Assembly: GCA_963070105.1 (NCBI GenBank)
Contig: OY718803.1
Location: forward strand, 2,524,507-2,588,506
Direction of reading: 5' to 3'
Source: Litomosoides sigmodontis
Taxonomy: Eukaryota; Nematoda; Chromadorea; Rhabditida; Onchocercidae
DNA length: 64,000 nucleotides
Shown one piece after another: positions 1 to 14,225 of the stretch. The position numbers and the translations under genes were made by a program. Positions within the stretch are counted from its first letter, which is position 1, and each line of letters starts with the position of its first letter. The notes below the pieces were generated by a model. It did no database searches. It saw nothing but the letters and a program-made list of their open reading frames with translations, and was not told where the DNA came from.

Positions 1-22
1 ATTAACTATTAATTTAACTTAC

Positions 23-1143
23 TTTGATCCAATTCAAACTGAGACCTTTGTAAAGACCATTTTTGATGCCTTCTGTCTTCCCAATCATATATAGACAACA
101 GAAGACATTATGCCCACTAGGAATACGGAGAGTTTGCATGCGACGACGAACAATATCAAATGGGTAGGATGAAGACTGACCAACTAATCCCGCAAAACCA
201 CCAAAGATAAGGCGATACACAGATGGCACGTCTTTGTTTGTTTTCTCTGCAATGAAAGTAAACTCAATTTCAAATTTGCTGAAAATTTTATTTTAAATAG
301 AAGTATATTTATAAATCATTTGAAAAAATTTATGAAATAGAGTAAAAGACAAAAGAAAAAAGATTCGCAGATTCCTCTTGAATTCTAATCTGTATTATTC
401 ATTATTGTTGCTACATAAATATGTTTAGGCTGACTCAACAACAGTATCCATTATGAAAAAGTTGATTGCTCGATTTACTTCTAGCTATTTATTTTTCGCT
501 ACAGACAAAAGATTTTGAGACCAGATTTGACGTCAAATAACTCTATAACGTTTTATTATATCAGTTAGTAACTGATAAATAGACTGGGTAGAAAATGGAA
601 TTTAATCGAAAACTCACCAAAATAAAACAATTTAAGTGTTTCAAAAATGAAGAAGCTAGCGCCCGCATAAGGTATGGCTCCTAGCAGGGCTGGAATTAAA
701 CCGTTGTAGAACGTTCTGTAATTAAAGTTTTCGCTAATTGTAACGATATTGCACAGCACATAAAGCATTTCTTGTCCATAGTTTTCCATGAAACAATAAA
801 TGATCATCCGTCCCAAACGATCATTTATGGTCCGATTGACTTATTACAAATAAAGCGGCATCACGCCGTGATATTCAAATTATGTGAATCAAATAAGCAA
901 TAAAACAGCATTGTCATCTAGAAAATGTTACCTGACACCATATCTTTGATAATCCTTGACGAAAACATTTAGTAAGGAACTATATTCATTGACAGTTGAT
1001 GTAGCTAAGCGTGCTTTAGCTGTATCTAGAGGATATGTACATGTTGTTGCAACCACTCCAGCTAATGATCCCGCTATATAGCGCTTCACTGGAGTTCTCT
1101 TTCTGAATAATTAAACATTAGCGGCGACTTAAAACTTTTGGTT

Positions 1144-1211
<68 letters not shown>

Positions 1212-2271
1212 ATCTCCTATGAAATCACATTTGCAACCTTAGAACAAAGATCGAACTCGATAAGGCCATGTCTCTAGAATTCTAGAATAAACTTTCGACG
1301 AAAAGGCCCATTTAAATGGATCACAAAACGCTCCAATATTTAAATATCATAAAAAGATCGCAATGTTTACTGACATGCAAAAAATTTTTAATTACCCGTC
1401 CTTATCGACCCGCAGCATGTGTTTGATCTCCTCATGTGCACCAAATTGGATTACCGCATATGGCACAATCCGTACCATCATCGCGGAATTACCACGCCAC
1501 AGTGAAATAAAACCAGTTGTTTCGTATGTATTTTTGATAAAATTCAGAGCTGACTTCATTGAATAGTGAGAATTCCCAGAAACTAAATTAAATATTCTAT
1601 TTTTCACGTTATTTGAAATGAATTACAAAAACAAATGTTCCTAAAAACTTCAGTTTTTTATAAAGAAAGACTGAATATTACTTTGAAAATTAATTTTTGT
1701 GCGATCGAGCGGTGCAATGGCAGTTTTAGCTATGGCACCAGCACATGCACCAGCTGCCAACGACGCAAATATAGTTCCACCTGATCGATTTTTCTGGAAA
1801 TTCATTGAAATTATGTCATAAAATGACACAAATACTTTGATAATTTTTAACGGAGAATATCGCGGTCTAACTACGAGTAATACATCCACATAAGATAAAC
1901 ATTATCTAAAGTCCCACTCTCAACTGATACAGTTTTCTTAAAATCATAAGTAACCTATAATAGTGGTTAGAGAAAATCGATACTATTAAAACTTGCGTAA
2001 ATTAAATTCAATTGCTGAAATCTGCACGACTCCTAAAAATGCTCTGATCTTCACCAGCTCATCTATTTGAATTTATCACTCTAACCCAGTTTCCGACTAA
2101 TCAAATACTGCGTACAGTAAAAAAAATAATGCTTAAACCTTCAAAATGTCAAGTGAGATCTGAAATGTTAAAGATAAATTGACCGAAATTCAATTATCTA
2201 ACCGAATATACCAAAACTGCTTTCATACCGAAGAAAAACGAAAACAAATTTACCTCTTCAGAATGCGACAT
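23..2271 (-). CDS. slc-25A42: Mitochondrial carrier, SLC25A42-like CoA transporter (partial, 3' end off window)
   Basis: Six-exon inner-membrane solute carrier. Vertebrate SLC25A42 imports CoA (and adenine nucleotides) into mitochondria. Exons, 5' to 3': 2271-2254, 1793-1682, 1582-1396, 1102-932, 715-618, 246-23. All introns are GT-AG and phases agree, giving 270 codons. The three carrier signatures are visible: PLDRTK in exon 2, YPLDTAK in exon 4, [11 protein letters not shown] in exon 6. The segments [17 protein letters not shown] and [12 protein letters not shown] match the SLC25A42 group closely. Exon 1 is only 18 nt (MSHSEE). The last exon ends at a clean GTAAGT donor (22-17), so the final membrane helix, about 30 residues, lies left of base 1. 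The gene diverges from DNAJB9 across a 1.7-kb gap. The related SLC25A16 group is less likely. Family sure, exact substrate inferred. Confidence 0.92.
1144..1207. repeat. (TA)n-(GA)n compound microsatellite
   Basis: About 16 TA units followed by about 15 GA units, inside the intron between exons 3 and 4 of the SLC25A42-like gene. Confidence 0.95.
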
Positions 2272-3937
2272 TGTAATTGAATATTGAAAGCTACATCTCC
2301 GTTCTTAAAAATCATTCGCCCAGCATCCTTTCATTCTAAGGAAAATTACAATAACAGAAACTATCACTGCCAATCACAAACAACTGCATGATATCGAAAT
2401 AGTACCTTTATACAGTTGTGAATGAAATGCAAAAATAATCCCATTTCTTATTTGTAAGCTAAAAAAATGCTCGAAAGGAACGATTGCTTTAATTTCGTCC
2501 ATTTTTCTCTCATCACACATAAATTGCATTCATACATCATTACTTTTCATATCACTATTACTTATATCAATACACCGAAATATCAAAAAAGAAAAGTAGG
2601 TAACGGAATAAGTATATTATGAGTATAATTAAAACATAGATGTTTTTTGGTGCCAGTAGATGTTTTAGAACATTGACTTAGTTGAATCATAACACTATCA
2701 CAGAACAAGGGTTACCAAACAAAAGATTAAGTGTTCACTGAAAGACGCTAAGCCGAAGTTCATAGTAAGCTAAGTATAAAATAGTGAAATTTCATGTGTG
2801 TTTACACATTCGTAGTTTTTTAGTTTACATGAAAAGCGCAAGAGAAATAACAGAAGCGCTATGTTTAACCTAATTCTGCTTTATTACCTAAAGGATTCAA
2901 TTCAAAATTAGAAAAATACTCCCATAGTCTTCACTGAAATAGATGAACTAAAAAACTGAGCTTTAATGCCTGCAATTTTATCTGCTCTACCACATGGGTA
3001 AAGGACAACCGAAACAGCTGCTAGTTAATCCATTACAACAAAAAAGCGAAACTCTTATCTCACTTGTCCTAAAACTATATCAAGGTGGGAATTACCGCAC
3101 TATTTGAAGTGACTATTATCGCAAAAAACAAATTATCAAACACTAATTTAATAGAGTAAACCTGATAACTTTTACTGAAAGTTCTGAAACCTTACTTTTG
3201 CTAAATAATCACACACGTCTAATTCAAAATTATCACCATTATTAAAATTTTTTCCCATTTTGATTTTTTTTTTAGTCTTGCAACTAACTACTGTCTGTAT
3301 TGGCTATATTATCCTCTCAGTATTTGAGAGAGAAAAATGATTCTATCTTTCGAGGCATAATAATGACTTTAATTACTCCATTGAATGGCCTATAATCAAA
3401 GACTGCTTCAAATATTATTGCTCTGTTAAAAAGAAAAATGCACACAAATAATAACAGATGGAACGGTAGTTACAACTACAACTACTTAGTTTTTTGCTAA
3501 TGCTGCATAAAAAATATTCACAACAAATTTTCTTCAAAATTTCCACATATACTCACTAAACAAGTTTCTTGCTGCAATTGCCAACAAGCGAATTACTATT
3601 TGCCATATAAATCTCATACTTCTTCCTACGATTACACTATCATCCATTCTATTAACATCCATAATCCCTACAGCTACATCTTTCGACATGTACTATTTTT
3701 GTGTTTTACAGTTATGAAAATAACCACAATGACTTATCCCAAAATAGTGCACGTATTCCACGCCATACTATCTTCTGTTAAAAGCTAAAAAACGACTTAA
3801 CCCTACCATGCATTAGAACGAATACACTACTTAATATAAACATCAAAAAATGACATATCGATGGCCGAGTCTTAAATTCGTAATGCACGAGTCACAAAAA
3901 GTATTCTACATCTCGGCCCTCCTGCGATCTCTTTAGC
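2272..3937. other. Intergenic, divergent upstream region
   Basis: About 1.7 kb between the start codons of the carrier gene (minus) and DNAJB9 (plus). It must hold both promoters. No coding exon with homology, RNA gene or repeat was recognised. Confidence 0.6.
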
Positions 3938-5564
<1,627 letters not shown>

Positions 5565-6664
5565 AATAGAAAAAGGCTTCATGTATATATATATATATAT
5601 ATATATATAATGAGTGGGAACGTGACTTTCCTATATAGTACCTAAGTATTTGAAAATTTTAATTACGATCGTATTTAACTGAAAAGCAGATTTACAGGAC
5701 AACGATGTCAAACGGTGACGAAAAAAACGGGTAACATAATGACCACACAGACAATATGCACTAGTGGTTAGTGGTCAACGATTGCATAGTTATATTTCGT
5801 TATAGAAATCTTATATATTCATTTCTAAATGCAATGTATATACTCTTACATTGAATATTTTTCAAATCCTGTTGTTAATGGATACATTTTTTGTCTAAAT
5901 CTCAAAGTACATATGAAATAACGGAACATGTTGAGGTTTGATTTGGGAAAAAAGACGTCCTTGTATGGGACTCTAGCTAAGATTGCACGAGATAACTGTG
6001 TAAGCGAGAAATATGTTGTATTTATACCTTTAAAATATCATTCATGACGTTATCTACAAATCGTTTTAAAAATAAAAGGAGGATCAATGTGGAAAGAAAT
6101 CATATAACGGAAAACTGACTTAAGGTCGATATCATGAAGGCATTTTATGTTTATCACTTTATGAAACGAAAATATTAGCTCGCTCAATTGGATAATAAAG
6201 AGGGATACAATGATAGATCATTTTTTATCAAACAAACAATTTCATATACAAAACACGTTTCACACTATGATATAAGCAGTGACAGATTGAATGATTTCAA
6301 TTGCTCTATCTATTTCAATAACTGGAAGTCCCGATATAAATTACACAGTGTAGCTACAACTATTGTAACACGACGGCTTAAAGGACATGATAAATACAGT
6401 GCCGTGATGCGAAGTACTAGAAACATAAAATGATTTTCGTTACAAATTTATTTTGCATATCCCTACGAAACACAATCCTATTGCACGGAATATCTTTTTG
6501 GCAGGATATTGTATTCAATTACCTGAATAATTGCTTATTACTTTGCTCAAATGTGTAAAAGTTTCATATTTTAATGCACAGAATGTTTCTTTTCAATCCT
6601 CCTCATAACTCAGTTCCCCTTTTCCTCTATGTTCAAATGATTCTTACAATAAGGAGTCAGAACA

Positions 6665-6725
<61 letters not shown>

Positions 6726-7502
6726 GACGAACATGAGCGTTAGAGAGCTGGATCATTTTCATTTTATGGGTGGCAGGAAGCAAAGCAATATTAACTAAGC
6801 TATAAAGACGAAAGGGATATAGCCTGAAATTTTCATTAATTGAACAAGTACTCTCAAGATGAAGGCCATACATTAATATCTGCTTGAAAGATTACCGTCT
6901 CACTAAGAACATTGAAAAACTGTTAAAAGTAACAATATAACGTGGAGTGGCGTAACAGATTTTTGCATTTGATGAACAAAAAACGATCAACGATCGGAAA
7001 CATTCTGCAGGAAATTTAAGAGAAGTAGCAAAAGTTTCCCAACAGTTCCGTCAAAATTCTTGCAAACAGTAAGTGTGAAAGGATCACTTGTGGAAGACGT
7101 GGTAAAGGATATTTGCGGAAAAAACTTTAGAGAGGTCGTTTGCGATTTCTTTATGTTTTCCCCACTGTTTATGTATAAGAAACGCATCATGAATCAAATA
7201 CTGTACTGCTGTTCAGCCACTTGAACGCCTGTCAAAGAAACTAGTTTGAAAAGAAAGAATTCCGAAAATCACTGAAATTTATTTCGTTTATTTCTTCTAC
7301 AACGCCCTTGACACACATTTTGCGTAGGATAGGCCAAGAAATTGTTATGACTTTACGCGAATGCGCGGATCGTTTATCTCACTTTAATAACTGAATAGGT
7401 TTGCCACATCCTTCATCCATTAAGCTAGTTATCACTATCACTCCGAAGTTGTCAAATTTTCTATGAAATTTAAAATAATCTCCTAAATCTAGAAAATAAT
7501 AT
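5565..7502. other. Intergenic between convergent genes
   Basis: 3' flanks of DNAJB9 (plus) and cereblon (minus). It contains (TA)n at 5584-5609 and a longer (TA)n, about 29 units, at 6666-6723. An open frame at 6188-6433 has no recognisable domain and no splice context. No gene is called. Confidence 0.6.
6666..6723. repeat. (TA)n microsatellite
   Basis: About 29 uninterrupted TA units. Open frames across it (Tyr-Ile repeats on both strands) are artefacts of the repeat. Confidence 0.95.
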
Positions 7503-10500
7503 TCAGATAATAGCTAATTGTTCAATACGTTGAATAGTAGAAGTGATTGGACGTCGAGAATCAGCAGGTCGAATCGAACGTCGTGTCAAACCGAAGAATG
7601 ACCGTGGTGACAAAATCGGACTGGTAAAACGCCAACCAACGTGCTGCCCACAGTGTGAGCACTCGCGAATGGTCCACTTGTAACTGTAGTTTCATATATG
7701 AAATACATTACTGTTCCACATAAATATCTTATATTCGCTTGCCAGTATTATAGGACACACTGTTATAGTGTTTTGAAATGTAGAGCATCTCAAACCATAT
7801 CGTTCTTCACCAGATTACACAGCTACGCAGACAAAATGCAGGCAAATTTGGGACTTGTAAACTAGAAAATAATTAGTAACCCTCCGAAAATGGCAACTTT
7901 AATTGATATTGCGTTGAAATATCATGAATATAATAAAACGTTATTGAAATTATCCCTTCTATCATCAACAGACGTTTCAAAAACTAACCCTGGAAACCAA
8001 GAACACTCCGCTGATGGTAAACCACGTTGTACTGTTGAAACCACCTCTGACACGGTAAATAAATCATGTACGTAGCCACCTGAAAATATGCTTTAAACAG
8101 AAAAAATATTAAAATCTCAAAAAATGCGATGAAGTGCAAAAGGTCTGAAAAGAGAGGAAAATTTTCCAAAAACCACAAATGAACGTTGGGGTGTATTCTC
8201 ATTACAATTCTTTTCGTCTTTTTTTCACGAAATATAAAAAGACCGATGGATGGACTTGAGACCTGATTTCATAGTATATTTTGAAATAAATTAGGTTACA
8301 GTGATGACTCAAATATCCACCTGGATTAACGTAATGAGCGCTGCTTCCCTCTGTTGATACGCTAATCATCTTTGACATATTACACAGAACTGTGCCACAG
8401 TTCTTGCAAACAATGACATCGATCTGCAAAGAAAATGATCATTTGCAGCAGGATGAAACATAATAGCATGTAGTTGTACAACAAAAACATAACAGCACGT
8501 AGTTGTACAACAGTCTTTCAGAAAAAGAAGAGAAAACATATCAAACTGGTGAAAGCTCGTTCCTGGCTTAATTTATCACTTTTTTTAAGTCCTCATTAAT
8601 AAATGAAACATGAAAATTATTAGCTTAATTTAATACATCAACTATGATATGTTAACTTCTTAAATGTCGAAAAAGGAGTTATCTCATTTTTAAGTAATTA
8701 TTGGTATATGCTTAACTAAGAATTTTTTTCATTTTTATACTTTGCATTTAATGTAACCTCAAAAGTTTCAGCTGTTTCTAGATTAACAGACTGGTCTGAA
8801 AAGAAGTGAAACTACGCCAATAAATCCGAAAAATGAATTTTACCCTTCCATCCCCCATGACTTATCAACCCATTCTCCGTTCTTCGTTCTCACTGTTAAG
8901 ATACAATATATTTCAAGAGCCTATCTCCTCGATTATATTATATTTAGTGAAAAACTAATGTTATTTGTTTGCCATTTCAATTAACAGCTAAAAAACTTGT
9001 AAATGATGAATGATTTACACGATTAATGATGCTATATTCATCTTTCAATCTTCTATCAGTGCAGGGCTCATCCAGCAAGCGCAAGCGCATTTCCATATCT
9101 ATTGGTAAATTTGCAGCTACCCAATAGCTCAGTGCGGTTGGACCCTAAAGCAATATTGGAAATTCTATTTGTCAAGATATTCATTTCGAGATTCTTTGTA
9201 AAAATTATTTTGATGAAAACGGATATATCATCATTGAAACATACACAAGAACGTTCTAAATATCATAATTTTTCCGAAAGTCCTAATATCACCAAATCTG
9301 AAAAAGAAGAAAAAAGCAGTACTTGAGAAAGAACACGTTTAACTTTTTCATACACGTGCCAACCATAAAGCCACTTGGCAATTTCATCAATATAATGCTT
9401 CTAGAAATCAAAGGTGTGCATTACTTTTCCTTTCCACAATTAGAATACAACTGGAAACGTGGGACAGAAAACTCTATGAATTACTGCAGGTGAAAAAATT
9501 GATAACTGTACCGTAAGCAGAAAAATTACCGTCAATGATATCTTCAGCGCTTGATATGAGTGTGATGTCATTGCAGCATAATACCGCAAACTCTAAAAAA
9601 ATTTTTCGTTAGCGGGAAAAAACTTCGCATCTTCATGGTCCTACAAATGTTGAGGCAGTAATAAAAATTCATGGCTATAGTCCCTCGTCTTTATCAACTC
9701 TTATTTAAAACTTTCACCCTTTATTTGACATCCCCAATTTATTAGTTGATAATGGCATTCGGGTTAAAGATTGAAGAATAACGACGGAGCAGAGAAGATT
9801 TCTAACTTGAATTACTCAACTCAAAATTATGCTGATTTTTCTTAGCAAGAGGAAAGTTCCGACCATCATTTTAAGATTAAAAAAATCATTCTACTTTTGC
9901 AGGACGCATATGAGCAAACGAGGTTGGCATTAATACTTGCGAGAAAGGTGGTAATTCCTTTTCTTCCAAAACTCGCACCTCACCATATGGCATCCTGAAA
10001 TATTAAATAAGCCTGCACAAACTTTCTAATGGTGTCCTGGAACCTAATTTGCAGCACAAGTCTAACACAAAGGTACCCATTAATGGCGGATCGTCGATCA
10101 AGTATCCGACAACGTTGACGACCTACTGCTTGTACAGAAACTCCACCATCATTTTCTTGTAAGCTTCGAACCTGAACTAGTAAATACAACTAAATTTTAG
10201 TTGTTATCAGCTCCAATTCTACTATATGACTGAGACACTTCGGCTTAAAAATAATTTCAAAAAAAGTAGAATTATGTGCAGGCCTGAATTAATGTGGCGA
10301 TATTCGTATCAAAGTTATCCAATCTTGGTTTTAATGCTATATATTCATTTTCTTGAGCTGCATGTCGGAGCTGCGAGACAAGTAATGGATAATCAGTATG
10401 AAATGGCAGCAATTGTGTAGGTAGCAAAACAATAGGCATTTCCAAAATCGATACTGTTATCGTTTTTCCAACATCTTCCATTTTGAAACTATGCGGTAAA

Positions 10501-10900
10501 TCATTATCTCCTGCAACATCAACAAATTCATACATTTATGTCTGAATTATCAGTAAACGATCTCTTGCTAACATCACTGGCTATCTCATGCAAACAAAAA
10601 AGTGCTATTTGGAAGCGAAATATAACTGAATATTTGAACTGTTGTCTTGAAGAATATCGGTCATTAGTCGGTCAGCGTTTGCCCTATAAATCTTTTCATT
10701 TCAGCGACATAATAAAATTTAATTGAAAAAGAAGCACCATTTAATCGGAGGTATTGATGAGTTGGTGGTAATGTTACATCGAAAGGTCTCCGCTCCCTCT
10801 CATCATCTCCACTGCTTTGTGTACTACTTTCCGATTCTGTGTTATCATCGTGAACGCTATTATCTTCATCGTCAATGTTTTGCAAATTATTATTGTTCAT
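7503..10900 (-). CDS. CRBN: Cereblon, CRL4 E3 ligase substrate receptor
   Basis: Ten exons, 5' to 3': 10900-10677, 10488-10284, 10171-10044, 9994-9895, 9592-9530, 9400-9323 (or 9344), 9144-9019, 8423-8321, 8079-7989, 7683-7503; about 432 aa (human 442). An acidic N-terminus leads into a Lon-N domain (IVLLPTQLLPFHTDYPLL, VGRQRCRIL). A helical DDB1-binding region follows (YWVAANLPIDMEMRLRLL), then the CULT domain. CULT hallmarks are two CxxC zinc pairs (VCKNC, ECSHC), YVNPGGYVHD, and the three cage tryptophans in CSWFPGYKW and GWRF. The expected role is recruiting substrates to CUL4-DDB1 for ubiquitination. Introns 1 and 2 need GC donors (at 10676 and 10283). For intron 1 an alternative GC donor at 10682 is also in phase. 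Exon 1 has an extra stretch of about 13 residues relative to human after THQYL. Exon 6 has two in-frame donor choices. Confidence 0.9.
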
Positions 10901-11530
10901 CTGAGATTTTAATTTATTTACTTACAAAAAATTATTTAAAATTATTTTTGTTATTTAAAAGTAGGATTTGAAATAATTTCAACTAACCAGTTCCTTATGT
11001 AATTCATATACCAATCACTTAAGACGTGCTACAATGTGAAATTTTGATAAAATTTAAATAAATAGTATCATATATACATATATATACCCATAACTAAAAA
11101 TTCATCTCATCAGTTATTTGATTTCATTGAAATTTTACAAAATTTCTAGGGAAACTCTCAAAGCTAACAGATACTACGACAATTCAATCAAAGACATAAC
11201 ACTTCTACCGTCAATGAGCTAATCAGAGAAGAAACTAAATTCGTTGAGAGTAGTGCATTTCGTAAGGCATTGCATGCAACAGACGCATACAACCGTTGAG
11301 CGTCAAACTCTTCGCACTGGCGTGAGGGTCAGGGGTGTGGATGTGTGCGTGGGTGTGGGTCAGGTTTTGATGCTGTGCATGTTTCTCTTCAGCGGTAAAA
11401 TGTTTTGAAGTTAAACAAATTCTGAAATCTTACGAAATTGTCTCTGATATTTCGTTTTTGAAAGCTGAAAATTTATGATCACGACTAGTATTTTTGCGGA
11501 TGAAGAGATGAAATACATTGTTTTAGTGAG
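10901..11530. other. Divergent promoter region, CRBN / NUDT21
   Basis: About 630 bp between two divergent start codons. A GT/GGG-rich patch at 11326-11364 stands out against the AT-rich surroundings. Just before NUDT21, TTTTAG ends at 11526, four bases before its ATG, and fits a spliced-leader acceptor. Confidence 0.55.
11326..11364 (+). promoter_or_regulatory. G-rich tract, possible G-quadruplex
   Basis: Runs GGG (11326), GGGG (11332), GGG (11351) and GGG (11357) sit within 35 bases, about 170-205 bases before the NUDT21 start. Loops are 3, 15 and 3 nt. The long middle loop weakens the call. Confidence 0.3.
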
Positions 11531-13249
<1,719 letters not shown>

Positions 13250-14225
13250 AACTTTGGGTTTTGCTATCGGAATGCGAAGAGAAGCCTATGAAGTGCGGAA
13301 GAACTGATAAATTTTTTTCCCGTTTTTGTTGTTTTCTACTCTCACTTTTTGTTGAAGCACTTAATTTGTTGCGCGATGTTTAGTTTTGTTGATGTAATTC
13401 AAATTAATTTTGTGTCGTTTTTGGGATTTTCCAAAAACTTCAGTAAACTCGATCTGCTAGCATGTTTGTCCATTTTTCGAAGAAAAAACTAATCTTTTAG
13501 TGAAAGGTGGTTTTTTCTCGTATACATTTAATATACTTCAAAATCAAGTTTTCCTCATTCTCATGTTTATTAATATGATTTTCGTAAATGGTTTGATGAG
13601 CTTACATTTGTACTAATAATGAAACACATAGGGTGTTTTTTTTTTATGTGAAACGATAAAGTACTTTTTAATTTTTAAAAAAAATAGTCAATATTCCGTT
13701 TAAAAATCAAACTCTACCTGTTAGTGGAATGAAAAAATGTATATCGGACTAGTGCAAAGGGGACCACAAAGAGACATCTTAGTTTCTCTTTAAATTTCTT
13801 TTGTGTTTGGAAATTTGGAAAGTAGTTGTTGAAGTAATCGGCGTGCTGCCGGGTGGGTTTGTTACGTCAAACACTCCGTATTTTACAGAGTAGTATGTGC
13901 AACGTTTACTTGCTGATTAAAACCTGATTTTTGATTATGCTAGCTTTAATTGATGATCGGATATTTTAGGCATTGGACTTGCTGAGGATTATAGTAACAT
14001 AATGAAATATGATTTATGTTATTTTACGTTTGCACATTGCGCATTAAAGTTTTCTCGAATTTTATTTTACCCTAGCATTATCGAAAGCTCACAAACTGTT
14101 AGAAGAGGCTACGAAATTCAATCCCACCTGCAACTACAACCTCATGCCTAATAGTCAAACATTTTAGCATTCCATGGATTTCCTCTTGTGAGGTGTGGAT
14201 GCCGTTGTCATCGTTGTAATCAGCA
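13250..14225. other. Spacer between NUDT21 and rpoa-2
   Basis: About 976 bp with both flanking genes on the plus strand. It could be an intercistronic region of a nematode operon or two separate genes. The acceptor TAATCAG ends at 14223, two bases before the rpoa-2 ATG. A short frame at 14088-14167 ends in a stop and shows no homology. Confidence 0.5.

Noticed and set aside
6188..6798. Open frames at 6188-6433 and 6574-6798
   Set aside because: No domains, no homology, no splice sites; the second runs through a (TA)n repeat.
10510..10535. Strong GCAG acceptor for the second cereblon exon
   Set aside because: Out of phase with every possible donor of exon 1; the acceptor at 10489 restores the conserved alignment.
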